Assembly: GCF_014206815.1 (NCBI RefSeq)
Contig: NZ_JACHNP010000002.1
Span: 1,054,001-1,118,000, forward strand
DNA: 64,000 nt
Direction: 5' to 3'
From: Xanthomonas sp. F10
GTDB taxonomy: Bacteria; Pseudomonadota; Gammaproteobacteria; Xanthomonadales; Xanthomonadaceae
The notes under the pieces are model-generated. The model worked only from the letters and a program-made list of their open reading frames with translations. It ran no database searches and was not told the origin of the DNA. The translations under genes and the position numbers were made by a program. Shown here piece after piece: positions 25,705 to 35,129 of the stretch; position 1 is the stretch's first letter, and each line of letters begins with the position of its first letter.

Positions 25705-26835
25705 ATGAGCACCATCGACTTCACCTCCTTCCTGAAACTGATGGCGCACCAGAAGGCGTCGGACCTGTTCATCACCTCGGGCATGCCGCCGGCGATCAAG
25801 GTCCACGGCAAGATCACCCCGATCACGCAGACGCCGCTGACCCCGCAGCAGAGCCGCGACCTGGTGCTGAACGTGATGACGCCGGCGCAGCGCGAGGAGT
25901 TCGAGAAGACCCACGAGTGCAACTTCGCCATCGGCGTGTCCGGGGTCGGGCGCTTCCGCGTCAGCTGCTTCTACCAGCGCAACCAGGTCGGCATGGTGCT
26001 GCGCCGGATCGAGACGCGCATTCCCAGCGTGGACGAGCTGAACCTGCCGCCGGTGATCAAGACCCTGGCGATGACCAAGCGCGGCATCATCATCTTCGTC
26101 GGCGCCACCGGCACCGGCAAGTCGACTTCGCTGGCGGCGATGATCGGCTACCGCAACCAGAATTCCACCGGGCACATCATCACCATCGAGGACCCGATCG
26201 AGTTCGTGCACAAGCACGAGGGCTGCATCATCACCCAGCGCGAGGTCGGCATCGACACCGACAGCTGGGAGAACGCGCTGAAGAACACCCTGCGTCAGGC
26301 GCCGGACGTGATCATGATCGGCGAGGTGCGCACCCGCGAGGGCATGGATCACGCCATCTCCTTCGCCGAGACCGGCCACCTGGTGCTGTGCACCCTGCAC
26401 GCCAACAACGCCAACCAGGCGATGGACCGCGTCATCAACTTCTTCCCCGAAGACCGCCGCAGCCAGTTGCTGATGGACCTGTCGCTGAACCTGCGCGGGG
26501 TGGTCGCGCAGCAGCTGATCCCGACCCCGGACGGCAAGGGCCGCCGCGTGGCCATGGAGATCATGCTCGGCACGCCGTTGGTGCAGGACTACATCCGCGA
26601 GGGCGAGATCCACAAGCTCAAGGACGTGATGAAGGAGTCCACCAACCTGGGCATGAAGACCTTCGACCAGAGCCTGTTCGAGCTGTACCAGGCCGGCGAG
26701 ATCAGCTACGAGGATGCGCTGCGCCACGCCGATTCGCAGAACGAGGTGCGCCTGCGCATCAAGCTGGCCCAGGGCGGCGACGCACGCACCCTGGCGCAGG
26801 GCCTGGACGGGGTCGAGATCGCCGAGGTGCGCTGA
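25705..26835 (+). CDS. pilU: Type IV pilus retraction ATPase PilU
   Basis: PilT paralogue that works with PilT to raise retraction force. MSTIDFTSFLKLMAHQKASD and FITSGMPPAIKVHGKITP are PilU-like; Walker A GATGTGKSTSLA, Walker B region APDVIMIGEVRTREGMDHA, His box TGHLVLCTLHANN, and the PilU-type LVQDYIREGEIHKLKD in place of AIRNLIRE. The 376-residue length includes the usual PilU C-terminal extension. Follows pilT after 118 bp. Confidence 0.97.
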   Translation: MSTIDFTSFLKLMAHQKASDLFITSGMPPAIKVHGKITPITQTPLTPQQSRDLVLNVMTPAQREEFEKTHECNFAIGVSGVGRFRVSCFYQRNQVGMVLRRIETRIPSVDELNLPPVIKTLAMTKRGIIIFVGATGTGKSTSLAAMIGYRNQNSTGHIITIEDPIEFVHKHEGCIITQREVGIDTDSWENALKNTLRQAPDVIMIGEVRTREGMDHAISFAETGHLVLCTLHANNANQAMDRVINFFPEDRRSQLLMDLSLNLRGVVAQQLIPTPDGKGRRVAMEIMLGTPLVQDYIREGEIHKLKDVMKESTNLGMKTFDQSLFELYQAGEISYEDALRHADSQNEVRLRIKLAQGGDARTLAQGLDGVEIAEVR

Positions 26836-26991
26836 GTCCGTCTTGCAAGCGCAAGGCCGGGCGCTCGATGCGATGGCGGGCAACCCACGTCGCAGTGGCG
26901 ATCTACAGGTGGTGCACGGGTGTCGTGTTGTCAGTCAGGCGTTCGCCGGAAGTCCAGCGCGGACGCTTCAGCCGAAGGGAGAGAAGCCGCG

Positions 26992-28272
26992 ATGAACGAC
27001 GCGCCTGAAGTGCTCTGGTCGATCCAGCCGCACGCCGGCTACTACATCAATTCGGTGGCGGTATCCGACGATGGCAACGTCATCGTCGCCGGCACCTTTT
27101 TCCACCAGTACGGCGGCCTGTCGCAGATGCCCGGGCTGGAGGCGGTGCCGGTCGAGCAACGCAAGATCTTCGAACGCATCGCGCCCGCGGCGACGCGCAG
27201 CGACGTGTGCGACGACCAGCAGGGGTGCTTCGGCACCTATGCCTGGGACCGGGCCGGCAACCGCCTGCTGACGAAGGAATTCGAAGGCTGGCAGGGCGTG
27301 TACTGGGTCGACGTGGCGGCGAACGGCGGCACCGTGGCGAGTTGCGGCTGGAAGAGCCAGACGCCGTATGCGGGCTTCGTCAGCGCCTGGGCGATCCCCG
27401 GCGGCGACGAACTGCTGTCCTTTGCGCTCCCGGTCCGCGGCAACATGGTGTCGCTGGCCGCCTGCGGACGGACCTTGCTGGCCGGCGCCGACCAAGGCTA
27501 TCTGTTCCACCGCGATGGCGACGCGGCCTTCTCCGCCACGCCTGCGTGCATCGCGCTGACCGCGGGTGGGACCGGTGACAGCGCCGACAGCGTCGTCGCC
27601 ACCGGCATCGCCGCCGACGGCACGACCGGGCTGGTGGCCAGCGCGCAGGGCGAGATCATCCTGTTCTCGATCGCATCGGGACAACCGGTGACGCCGACGC
27701 GCTGGCAGTTGCCCAAGCAGGCGCGCGTGCATGCCGCGGCGCTGTCCGGCGATGGGCGCCGGGCCTACGTCGGTGCCAGCGACGGCACGCTGTACGCCTT
27801 CGACGTGGTGGCGTTTCAGCAAACACCCGCGCCGGTCTGGACCACATCGGTGCCCGAGGGCGCCACGACCATCTACGGGGTGGCCTGCGATCGCGCCGGC
27901 GACAAGGTCGCGATCGCCGGCAACCTCACGGGCGGTGGCATCGTCGCCGTGTACGCCGACGCCGGCACCGCCGCGACGCTGCGGTGGACCGGGCACAGCG
28001 CGCACTCGCCCAACGACCTGGCGTTCGACCCGGGTGGCCAGTGGCTGGGGTTGGCCGATGGCCATCCCGACGGCACGCCCGGCACGTTCACCGTCTGGAG
28101 TGCGGTCGACGGTGCGCTGCAGTGGTCCTATGGCACGGCCAACATGAGCTGGCCGATCCGTTTGAACAGCGATGCCACGGTGGTGGTGGGCGGCAGCGAC
28201 GACAGCACGGTCACTGCCTTCGTCGGCCCCGGTTCGGCCATCGGCCGCGGCGGCTCGGAGGCGGATGGATGA
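26992..28272 (+). CDS. Cytosolic beta-propeller (WD40/PQQ-like) protein coupled to a diguanylate cyclase
   Basis: A 426-residue protein built of propeller blades with repeated short patterns: SVAVSDDGNVIVAGT, YAWDRAGNRLL, AALSGDGRRAYVGASDGTLYAFD, GVACDRAGDKVAIAG, DLAFDPGGQWLGLADG and WPIRLNSDATVVVGGSDDSTVTAF, each a strand-turn-strand with D/G turns. No signal peptide or membrane segment, so probably cytoplasmic and a protein-binding platform. GGGAGAG precedes the ATG at 26992. Its last codons overlap the MASE1-GGDEF gene (ATGA), implying that the two are made together. Confidence 0.75.
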   Translation: MNDAPEVLWSIQPHAGYYINSVAVSDDGNVIVAGTFFHQYGGLSQMPGLEAVPVEQRKIFERIAPAATRSDVCDDQQGCFGTYAWDRAGNRLLTKEFEGWQGVYWVDVAANGGTVASCGWKSQTPYAGFVSAWAIPGGDELLSFALPVRGNMVSLAACGRTLLAGADQGYLFHRDGDAAFSATPACIALTAGGTGDSADSVVATGIAADGTTGLVASAQGEIILFSIASGQPVTPTRWQLPKQARVHAAALSGDGRRAYVGASDGTLYAFDVVAFQQTPAPVWTTSVPEGATTIYGVACDRAGDKVAIAGNLTGGGIVAVYADAGTAATLRWTGHSAHSPNDLAFDPGGQWLGLADGHPDGTPGTFTVWSAVDGALQWSYGTANMSWPIRLNSDATVVVGGSDDSTVTAFVGPGSAIGRGGSEADG

Positions 28273-29768
28273 CAGGCTGGGACGCCGAGGCGCCGTTCCC
28301 TGGGCGTGTCGCGGCGCCGCGCCGTCCCGGCGCGCTGCTGGTGCTGTCGGCGGTGCTGGTGGTGGCGTGGCTGGCGGTCTTCGAGTTGGCGCGGGTCCTG
28401 GACTATCAACTGCACGCCAGCCTGTGGTTCCCGCCGGTGGCGGTGACGCTGGCCACGTTCATGGTGCTGGGCTGGCGCGGCGCGCCGGCGATCGCCATCG
28501 CCTGCGTGCTGGCCACGCTGCTCAGCTTCTATCGCACCAGCGGCCACGCCGGCGTTCCCGGTCGGGCGGTGCTGGGGTATGCGCTGCTGTTCACCGCGCA
28601 ACAGTTCGGCATCTGGGGCGGGCTGGCCTGGCTGCTGCGCCGGGTCGGCCAGGGCGTGTCCTCGAGCAGCCTGCCGCGTGTGGTCACCTGCTTCATCCTC
28701 GGGGGCGGCGTGGCGGCGCTGCTGTCGGCCGTGCTGGGCGGCGCGGGACTGGCGGTCACCGGCGCCCTCGACCTGCCGAGCATGCTGGCGCAGCTGATCC
28801 CGTGGGCCATCGGCGACTACGCCGGCCTGCTGGCGCTCGGCCCGCTGGCGATCGTGGCGGTGCTGCGTCTGGCCGAGCGGCTGCAGATCACGCCGCAGCC
28901 GGGGATTCCGCGCCTGTCGGGAATGATCGCGCCGGCCGGCAGCGTCTCGGCCTATCTGATCAAGCTCGCGCTGCTGCTTGGCGTCACCCTGGCGGTGATG
29001 TCGTTGGCGGCGGCGTTGCCGAAACAGCCGGCGGTGGTGTTCGCGCTGTTCGTGGTGGTGGTGATCCAGTTGTGGATCGTGCATACCCACGGGATGCTGC
29101 AGGCGCTGGTGGCGATCGCCGCCTTCAGCCTGTTGATCGCCCTGGCCACGCCATTGCTGCGGCTCCAGGCGCAGGCGCTGGCGCTGCAGTTCGCCATGAT
29201 CAGCCTGGCGGCCAACAGCTACTTCGGCCTGGCCGTGCCCGGGCTCTACGCCGACAACACCCGGTTGCGCCGTGCGCTGGTGCGCGATCCGGTGACCGCA
29301 GCGCTGTCGCGGACCGGATTCCTGGAGCAGGTGCTCAACGACCTGCACGTGGCCGCACAGGATCCGCGTCCGCTGGCGCTGATCGTCGCCGACATGGACA
29401 ACCTCAAGGCGATCAACGACCAGTTCGGGCATGCCGCCGGCGACGCGGCCTTGCGCGCCTTCGTCAAGCGCTGCCGGCACTGCCTGCGCCCGGGCCAGTT
29501 GCTGGGGCGTCGAGGGGGCGACGAATTCGCGCTGTACCTGCCGCTGACCACGCCGGAGCGGGCGCGCGCCCTGATCGACACGTTGCGCGCCTCGCTTGCC
29601 ACGCCCGGCGAGGACGACGGCTTCGCGACCGGGCTGTCGGCCAGCTTCGGCCTGGCCCTGTGCCACCGGCGGGATCTGGACGGGGAGGCGCTGGAGGGAT
29701 TGCTCGAAACCGCCGATGCGGCGATGTATGCGGACAAGCGGCGGCACCGTGCCGTGGCAGTTCGCTGA
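28269..29768 (+). CDS. MASE1-GGDEF membrane diguanylate cyclase
   Basis: A 499-residue inner-membrane protein: about eight to ten hydrophobic helices form a MASE1-like sensor (LDYQLHASLWFPPVAVTLA is typical), followed by a GGDEF domain (RDPVTAALSRTGFLEQVL; MDNLKAINDQFGHAAGD; RRGGDEFALYLPL). The active-site GGDEF is intact near residue 416, and no RxxD inhibitory site stands five residues before it, so it should make c-di-GMP without product inhibition. No EAL domain. The ATGA overlap with the propeller gene and the pilTU neighbourhood suggest control of surface motility. Confidence 0.9.
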   Translation: MTGWDAEAPFPGRVAAPRRPGALLVLSAVLVVAWLAVFELARVLDYQLHASLWFPPVAVTLATFMVLGWRGAPAIAIACVLATLLSFYRTSGHAGVPGRAVLGYALLFTAQQFGIWGGLAWLLRRVGQGVSSSSLPRVVTCFILGGGVAALLSAVLGGAGLAVTGALDLPSMLAQLIPWAIGDYAGLLALGPLAIVAVLRLAERLQITPQPGIPRLSGMIAPAGSVSAYLIKLALLLGVTLAVMSLAAALPKQPAVVFALFVVVVIQLWIVHTHGMLQALVAIAAFSLLIALATPLLRLQAQALALQFAMISLAANSYFGLAVPGLYADNTRLRRALVRDPVTAALSRTGFLEQVLNDLHVAAQDPRPLALIVADMDNLKAINDQFGHAAGDAALRAFVKRCRHCLRPGQLLGRRGGDEFALYLPLTTPERARALIDTLRASLATPGEDDGFATGLSASFGLALCHRRDLDGEALEGLLETADAAMYADKRRHRAVAVR

Positions 29769-29773
29769 TGATT

Positions 29774-29955
29774 CCCTTCTCCCCTCCGGAGAAGGTGTCC
29801 CGAAGGGGCGGATGAGGGTAAGGGCGCAGCCTTGTGGTCTTGTTTCAGCCAGGCGCTTCGCGCCGGACTCTCACCCCAACCCCTCTCCCGAGGGGAGAGG
29901 GCTTTGCGCTCCCTTCTCCGCTCGGGAGAAGGTGCCCCGAAGGGGCGGATGAGGG
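29774..29955. repeat. Repeat pair with GGAGAAGGTG and GAAGGGGCGGATGAGGG
   Basis: Two copies of CCCTTCTCC...GGAGAAGGTG then CCCGAAGGGGCGGATGAGGG (29774-29819 and 29911-29955) enclose a related inverted block (CACCCCAACCCCTCTCCCGA with GGGGAGAGGG, about 29870-29901). It resembles an intergenic repeat I associate with xanthomonads, but this was not checked by search. Confidence 0.75.
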
Positions 29956-30119
29956 GTCGGTCAGCCAGGAATGCCACACATGCCGCCGCGGAACGCTTCA
30001 CCGCCTGGACCTGGACATGGCTGGCGATCGCCGGGCCGGTGGCGCTGCTGGTGATGATCTCGATGGTGAGGGCGGTGACCGTCGGCCTGACTATCGACGT
30101 CGATCTGCCGCAGCGATAG
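29949..30119 (+). CDS. Possible small single-span membrane protein
   Basis: A 56-codon frame starting MRGRSARNATHAAAERF and containing one membrane helix (WLAIAGPVALLVMISMV), ending VGLTIDVDLPQR. The start lies inside the second copy of the intergenic repeat. No family recognised, no clear ribosome site; it may be chance. Confidence 0.3.
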   Translation: MRGRSARNATHAAAERFTAWTWTWLAIAGPVALLVMISMVRAVTVGLTIDVDLPQR

Positions 30120-30234
30120 GTCTCCGAAGCCAGGCGCAATCGGGGAGGCCGCAGATCGGCATGCGGCTGCCGACGCGTCGCGGGGACGATCCGCTGGAGA
30201 CTTCAAAGTTTCATGTGCAACCACTCCCTGCCTG

Positions 30235-30987
30235 GTGTCTAATACCGCCCCCCACGCCGTGCCCCCTCCCGTGAGCCTTCCCGATTCCGATCTGCGTCCG
30301 GACCTAGACCCGTTGCCCGACGACGGCACCGTCGTCACCGCCGGACCGCTGACCCCGCCGCCGGATTCGGCCGGTACCGTGCAGGATGCGCGCGCGCTAC
30401 GCCACAGCGTGGCCGAGGACGTGCAGGGCATGCTGCTGGCGACCCTGGTGGCCTCGCTGGGGCTGGCGGTGTTCGCCCATGGCGGCTTGATGATCGGCGG
30501 CATGGCCGGCGTGGCGTTCCTGCTGCACTACGCGCTGGGCTGGAACTTCGGGTTGATGTTCGTGCTGGTCAACCTGCCGTTCTACTGGCTGGCGGTGCGG
30601 CGCATGGGCTGGGAATTCACCCTGAAGACCTTCGTCGCGGTCGCCGCCTGCGGCCTGCTGACCGACCTGCTGCCGCGCTGGGCGCAGTGGGCGACGATGA
30701 CGCCGCTGTTCTCGGCGCTGGTCGGCGGCGCGCTGGTCGGGCTCGGCATCCTGTTCTTCATCCGCCACCGCGCCAGCCTGGGCGGCGTCGGCATCCTCGC
30801 GGTCTACCTGCAGCGCAGCCGCGGCTGGAGCGCGGGCAAGGTGCAGATGGGCTTCGACGCGGCGCTGATGGCGGTGGCGTTCTGGTTGCTGGCGCCGCAA
30901 CAGGTGCTGTACTCGGCGATCGGCGCGGTGGTGCTGAGCCTGGTGCTGATGTTCAACCACCGCGCCGGGCGCTACATGGGCGTGTGA
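30235..30987 (+). CDS. YitT-family membrane protein
   Basis: A roughly 250-residue protein with a proline- and aspartate-rich cytoplasmic start (about 60 residues) and five to six membrane helices: MLLATLVASLGLAVFAHGGL, GGMAGVAFLLHYALGWNFGL, FVLVNLPFYWLAVRRMG and so on. The G-G-x-x-G-V-A pattern after the first helix and the FKTF-like LKTFVAVAACGLLTDLLP are YitT-like. Bacterial YitT proteins have been linked to transport of small molecules, but the substrate is unknown. The start is uncertain: GTG codons at 30235, 30259 and 30271 are all in frame, and no ATG precedes the helices. Confidence 0.82.
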   Translation: MSNTAPHAVPPPVSLPDSDLRPDLDPLPDDGTVVTAGPLTPPPDSAGTVQDARALRHSVAEDVQGMLLATLVASLGLAVFAHGGLMIGGMAGVAFLLHYALGWNFGLMFVLVNLPFYWLAVRRMGWEFTLKTFVAVAACGLLTDLLPRWAQWATMTPLFSALVGGALVGLGILFFIRHRASLGGVGILAVYLQRSRGWSAGKVQMGFDAALMAVAFWLLAPQQVLYSAIGAVVLSLVLMFNHRAGRYMGV

Positions 30988-31111
30988 GATCCGCTGCCGG
31001 TCGCCTTTGCGCGCTCGGGAACGCCTGTCACGGCCGAAGCCATTCGTGCGGGATAAGGGCGTCGGCGTATCCGACAGCACTGCCGCAAACTCCCGTGACG
31101 CGAAACGTCCC

Positions 31112-32026
31112 TCAGCCGTCGCCGTCGCTGTCGTCATCGCCGCGCGCCGGGCACGGCGTCGGCATGCCCAGCCGTTGCGCCAGGCGCCGCGCGTCGAACG
31201 GCGCATGCACCTTCATGTCGTTGTCGAAATAGCAGTACACGTCGCGCCGTGCCCGCGCCGGCGCGCGCGGGCCGACCCGCTGCGCGTCGGCCGGCTCGCT
31301 GCCCCGGTGCCAGGCGTCGATGCGCCTGGCCCAGGCGTCGAGCGCCTTGTCGTCGTAGCCACTGGCGTACAGCTGCGCATCGCCGTGCAGGCGCAGGTAC
31401 AAAAAGTCGGCGGTCACGTCTTCCAGGTACGGCCACTTGCCGGCGGTGTCGGCCTGTACCAGGGCCACGCGGTGCTTGCGCAGCAAGGCCACCGCCTCCG
31501 GCGTGGCGAAGCTCGGGTGGCGCACTTCCAGCGCATGGCGCAGGCGCCGGTTGCGGTCGATCTGCAGCAGGCTGCGATCGCGCATGCGCGCGCTGTCGCG
31601 CTTGCGCGCCAACGCCAGGGCGGCCTCGCTGGTGCGCGGCAGCAGCGAGAGAAAGGCGTCCAGCAGGTCGTGATCGAAGGCCAGCGACGGCGGCAACTGC
31701 CACAGCAGCGGCCCCAGCTTCGGTCCCAGCGCGAGCAGCCCGGAGGCGAAGAAGTTGGCCAGCGGCTGCTCGCAGTCGCGCAGCCGCTTCAGGTGGGTGA
31801 CGAAGCGCGGCCCCTTGACCGCGAACACGAAGCCGCGTGGCGTGGCGTCATGCCAGGCGGCGTAGCTCTTCGGGGTCTGCAGCGAATAGAACGAGCCGTT
31901 GAGTTCCACCGTGCGGAAGCAATGCGCGGCGTACTCCAGCTCCCGCCGCTGGGTCAGGTCGGACGGGTAGAAGACGCCGCGCCAGCGGGGGTAGCGCCAG
32001 CCGGAAATGCCGATGCGCAAAGCCAT
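31112..32026 (-). CDS. DUF72 (YecE-like) protein
   Basis: A 304-residue TIM-barrel-like protein of unknown function. It begins LRIGISGWRYPRWRGVFYP, has the conserved VELNGSFYSLQTPKSYAAWHD and KGPRFVTHLKRLRD, HALEVRHPSFATPEAVALL, and FLYLRLHGDAQLYASGYDD, and ends with the usual VYCYFDNDMKVHAPFDARRL. Start at 32026 fits the family. Lies between YitT and tag; no functional link is evident. Confidence 0.93.
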   Translation of the reverse strand: MALRIGISGWRYPRWRGVFYPSDLTQRRELEYAAHCFRTVELNGSFYSLQTPKSYAAWHDATPRGFVFAVKGPRFVTHLKRLRDCEQPLANFFASGLLALGPKLGPLLWQLPPSLAFDHDLLDAFLSLLPRTSEAALALARKRDSARMRDRSLLQIDRNRRLRHALEVRHPSFATPEAVALLRKHRVALVQADTAGKWPYLEDVTADFLYLRLHGDAQLYASGYDDKALDAWARRIDAWHRGSEPADAQRVGPRAPARARRDVYCYFDNDMKVHAPFDARRLAQRLGMPTPCPARGDDDSDGDG

Positions 32027-32109
32027 GCGCCGACCATGCCGGCGGCCTCGTGCAGCGCCCGTGCAGGCGGCGGCAAGGCGGTGTCGTGCCGGGCCTCGCG
32101 CAGCGGGCT

Positions 32110-32649
32110 TCAGCCAGCGCGCATCCATGGCGGATCCAACTGCGCGATGCGCACGAACGCCGGGCAGTCCTCGCGGTGCGCGCCGGGCAGGTAGCCCAGG
32201 CTCATCAGGAACTCGCCGGTGATCTCGCCGCCGGTGAAGCGGAAGGTGCGCTTGAACAGCTTGATCCACTCGGCCTTGCTGCGCGGGTGCTGCGCGTCCA
32301 GCCAGGCGGCGAAGCTGCCGTGGCTGGCGCGCAGGCGCTGGATCACCTGCGCGTTGTGGATCGCCGCCTGCACCTTGAGCCGGTTGCGGATGATGCCGGC
32401 ATCGCCGAGCAGGCGCAGCACGTCGGCCTCGCCGAAGGCCGCCACCGTGTCCACGTCGAACCCGGCGTAGGCGGCGCGGAACCCGGCACGTTTCTTCAGC
32501 ATCAGCTCCCAGCTCAGCCCGGCCTGGTTGATCTCCAGCACCAGCCGCTCGAACAGGTCGGCGTCGGCGCGTTGCGGAACGCCGTACTCGTGGTCGTGAT
32601 AGTGGCCGTGCACCGGGTGCCCGGGGGCGATATCGCAATAGCTGCTCAT
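32110..32649 (-). CDS. tag: DNA-3-methyladenine glycosylase I
   Basis: Base-excision repair enzyme that removes 3-methyladenine. A 179-residue protein with the zinc-snap residues near both ends (Cys5 and a histidine of GHYHDHEYG; H and C of GAHREDC) and the family core DADLFERLVLEINQAGLSWELMLKKR, AGIIRNRLKVQAAIHNAQ and FTGGEITGEFLMSLGYLPG. The start at 32649 (MSSYCDIAPG) is conserved. Confidence 0.95.
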   Translation of the reverse strand: MSSYCDIAPGHPVHGHYHDHEYGVPQRADADLFERLVLEINQAGLSWELMLKKRAGFRAAYAGFDVDTVAAFGEADVLRLLGDAGIIRNRLKVQAAIHNAQVIQRLRASHGSFAAWLDAQHPRSKAEWIKLFKRTFRFTGGEITGEFLMSLGYLPGAHREDCPAFVRIAQLDPPWMRAG

Positions 32650-32663
32650 GCGGCGGGTGTCCG

Positions 32664-34457
32664 TCAGTCGGTCTGGTCGTTGGGGTCGGCGGCGTACACC
32701 TCGGTCCGCCGGGTTCCCGGCAGCTGCAGGTCGGGCCAGCGCCGCGGCAGCAACTGCAGCTTGCCGTCGCGCAGCGCCTGGTACAGCGCCTCGGCGTTGT
32801 CGCCGCGACGCGGGAAGAAGTGCGTGCGCGCCACGTCGCGCCAGCCGCTGCCCACATCGGCGTGGATGCGGCATTCGACGCCGTAGCCGACGCTGGCATT
32901 GCACAGCAGTACGTCATCGTGGCCATCGCCGTCCAGGTCGCGGCGCAGGACCACGCACTGCGCGCCCTCGCGCCGGCAGTTGGCGTCCTCGATGCGTCCG
33001 GCCAGCAGCGCCTGCCACCAGGCGGCGTCGGGATCGGCGCTGGCGGCGGCCAGCGCGATGCGCTGGCGCACCTGCAGCGGATCGGTGCTGCGCGGCGCAT
33101 CGTTGGTGTCGCCACCCCAGCGCTGCTGCCGCTGCAGCATGCGTTGCAGGCGTTCGCGCTGCACCGGGTCGTCGGCGAAGGCGGGCACCTCGCGCAGGGC
33201 CTGTACCGCACGGTAGCCGCGGCGGCCGCTGTCGAAGCGCAGGTAAGCCAGGTCCAGTTGCGCCGCGCTGGTGCGGCCGTCGGCCAGGCGCTGCACCTGG
33301 TCGCCGACGACGATGCGGTAGGGGTCCAGCAGCGGCGAGCTGACCGCCAGCGCCAGGCCGATCACCACCCACGACAGCGCCCGGTTCACCGGCGCCAGCG
33401 GCTGCAGCCAGCGCGCGCCCGGCCGCAGCACCGCCCAGGCATAGCCGCATGCGTAGCCGCAGGCGACCACCGCGACCAGCACGCCGGCAAAGCGTTCGGC
33501 GCTCCAGCCGTACTGATCGATGCGCAGCCACAGCGCGTACAGTGCCAGCCCGGCGTACAGCGGCAGGCTCAGCAGCCCGGCGTCGATCACCCGTTGCAGC
33601 CAGGCCGGGTAGGGTGCCTCCGCCGTGCCGTCCTGGTACACCGCGTTGACGAAGACCACCAGCGTGACCACCACCGCGATCAGGATGCTGGCCGCCGCGC
33701 GGGTCTCCCACAGCGGCTGCAGGCCGGTGAACGGCAGGCTCAGGGCGAACAGCACCGCCACGAACGCCAGCAGCGGCAGCAGCCCGGTGCAGATCGCGAA
33801 CAGGATCTGCCGCATCACCTGCACCGCGCGCTGCTGGGTGCGGCCGATCAGCAGGCCCAGGCCGAACATGGTGCCGGTGGCCAGGTAGACGAAGGCGGTC
33901 TGCCGGAACAGGTCGCGGAACAGGGTCAGCTTGACCAGCGCGAACAGCGCGCCCCACAGCCACAGCACCAGCCAGCAGATGCCGACGAACAGCAGCGCCA
34001 GCGCCAGGGTCAGCGCGTTCTGCCAGGCATGCTCGAACAGGTCGCGGTACGGCGCCTGCCAGCGCCCGTGCTGCAGCCGGCATTGCAGCCACGGCAGCAG
34101 CACGAACATCGCCAGCGCCACGGTCGCGCCGAACGGGCCCAGCACCTCGCTGGCGCGCAGGCCGGGGGCGCCGGTGGCGTTCCAGACGGCCCAGGCGGAC
34201 AGGGCGGCCACCAGCACCGCCACCGCGATGGTGTGCTGCCACAGGCGCAGCGCGCCCAGGTGCCGCACCGACAGCAGGGTCATGGTCGGCACGGTCAGCA
34301 CCAGGGTGTACCAGCACACCCGTCCGCCCAGCGAGCCGAACGGCCACAGGCCGCTCTCGGCGCCGCGCTGCGCCAGGTACAGCAGTGCGCCCTGCAGCAG
34401 GGCCACCAGCACGATGAAGGCGCGGGTCTGGCGTGGCAGGTCGGGGGGCGTGTCCAT
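32664..34457 (-). CDS. DUF4153 multispanning membrane protein
   Basis: A 597-residue protein with 10 or more membrane helices over the first 390 residues (FIVLVALLQGALLYLA; TIAVAVLVAALSAWAVW; LLPLLAFVAVLFALSLPF) and a soluble C-terminal part of about 200 residues rich in tryptophan and arginine (DAAWWQALLAGRIEDANC; VVLRRDLDGDGHDDVLLCNA). The first part fits DUF4153. The tail has a D-x-D-x-D-G-like turn (DLDGDGHDD) that could bind calcium. Function unknown. It ends 15 bp before tag, on the same strand. Confidence 0.82.
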   Translation of the reverse strand: MDTPPDLPRQTRAFIVLVALLQGALLYLAQRGAESGLWPFGSLGGRVCWYTLVLTVPTMTLLSVRHLGALRLWQHTIAVAVLVAALSAWAVWNATGAPGLRASEVLGPFGATVALAMFVLLPWLQCRLQHGRWQAPYRDLFEHAWQNALTLALALLFVGICWLVLWLWGALFALVKLTLFRDLFRQTAFVYLATGTMFGLGLLIGRTQQRAVQVMRQILFAICTGLLPLLAFVAVLFALSLPFTGLQPLWETRAAASILIAVVVTLVVFVNAVYQDGTAEAPYPAWLQRVIDAGLLSLPLYAGLALYALWLRIDQYGWSAERFAGVLVAVVACGYACGYAWAVLRPGARWLQPLAPVNRALSWVVIGLALAVSSPLLDPYRIVVGDQVQRLADGRTSAAQLDLAYLRFDSGRRGYRAVQALREVPAFADDPVQRERLQRMLQRQQRWGGDTNDAPRSTDPLQVRQRIALAAASADPDAAWWQALLAGRIEDANCRREGAQCVVLRRDLDGDGHDDVLLCNASVGYGVECRIHADVGSGWRDVARTHFFPRRGDNAEALYQALRDGKLQLLPRRWPDLQLPGTRRTEVYAADPNDQTD

Positions 34458-34562
34458 GCGTGCGTGCTCCTGGGCGGCCGGTCGGGGCCGCGATCGGGCG
34501 GATTATGGCAGCCCGCCGCAGCACGGGCAGCGCGCACCCGGGAGGGACGATAGAATGGGGCC

Positions 34563-35129
34563 ATGTCCGCTTTGCCCACGCCTCTGGCCAACCAACTGCT
34601 GATCGCGCTGCCGGCGCTGTCCGATCCCAACTTCGCCCGCAGCGTGGCGCTGATCTGCCAGCACGACGAGAACGGCGCGATGGGCGTGGTGGTCAACCGC
34701 GCCTCCGAATACACCCTGGGCGAAGTGCTGGAGCAGATGGGCATCGAGACCATCGATGCCGCGCTGCGCGAGCAGGTGGTGCTCAGCGGCGGGCCAGTGC
34801 ATCCGGAGCGCGGCTTCGTCATCCACGACGGCACGCACGGCTGGGATTCCAGCCTGGCGTTCGGCGACGGCCTGTTCCTGACCACCTCGCGCGACGTGCT
34901 CGAGGCGATGGCGCGTGGCGAGGGGCCGCGCAACGCGGTGGTCGCGCTGGGCTGCGCCGGCTGGGGCGCCGGCCAACTGGAATACGAACTGGGCGAGAAC
35001 AGCTGGCTGACCGCCCCCGCCGATGCCGAGTTGCTGTTCGAACTGCCGCTGGAGCGACGCTGGCAGACCGCCGCCGGGCGCATCGGCGTGGACCTGTTCC
35101 GCCTGACCGACTACAGCGGGCATGCCTGA
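34563..35129 (+). CDS. yqgE: YqgE/AlgH family protein (UPF0301)
   Basis: A 188-residue protein of the AlgH family, whose biochemical role is unclear. [54 protein letters not shown] and [17 protein letters not shown] are all typical. First gene of the conserved yqgE-yqgF-pyrB order; it overlaps yqgF by eight bases. Confidence 0.95.
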   Translation: MSALPTPLANQLLIALPALSDPNFARSVALICQHDENGAMGVVVNRASEYTLGEVLEQMGIETIDAALREQVVLSGGPVHPERGFVIHDGTHGWDSSLAFGDGLFLTTSRDVLEAMARGEGPRNAVVALGCAGWGAGQLEYELGENSWLTAPADAELLFELPLERRWQTAAGRIGVDLFRLTDYSGHA

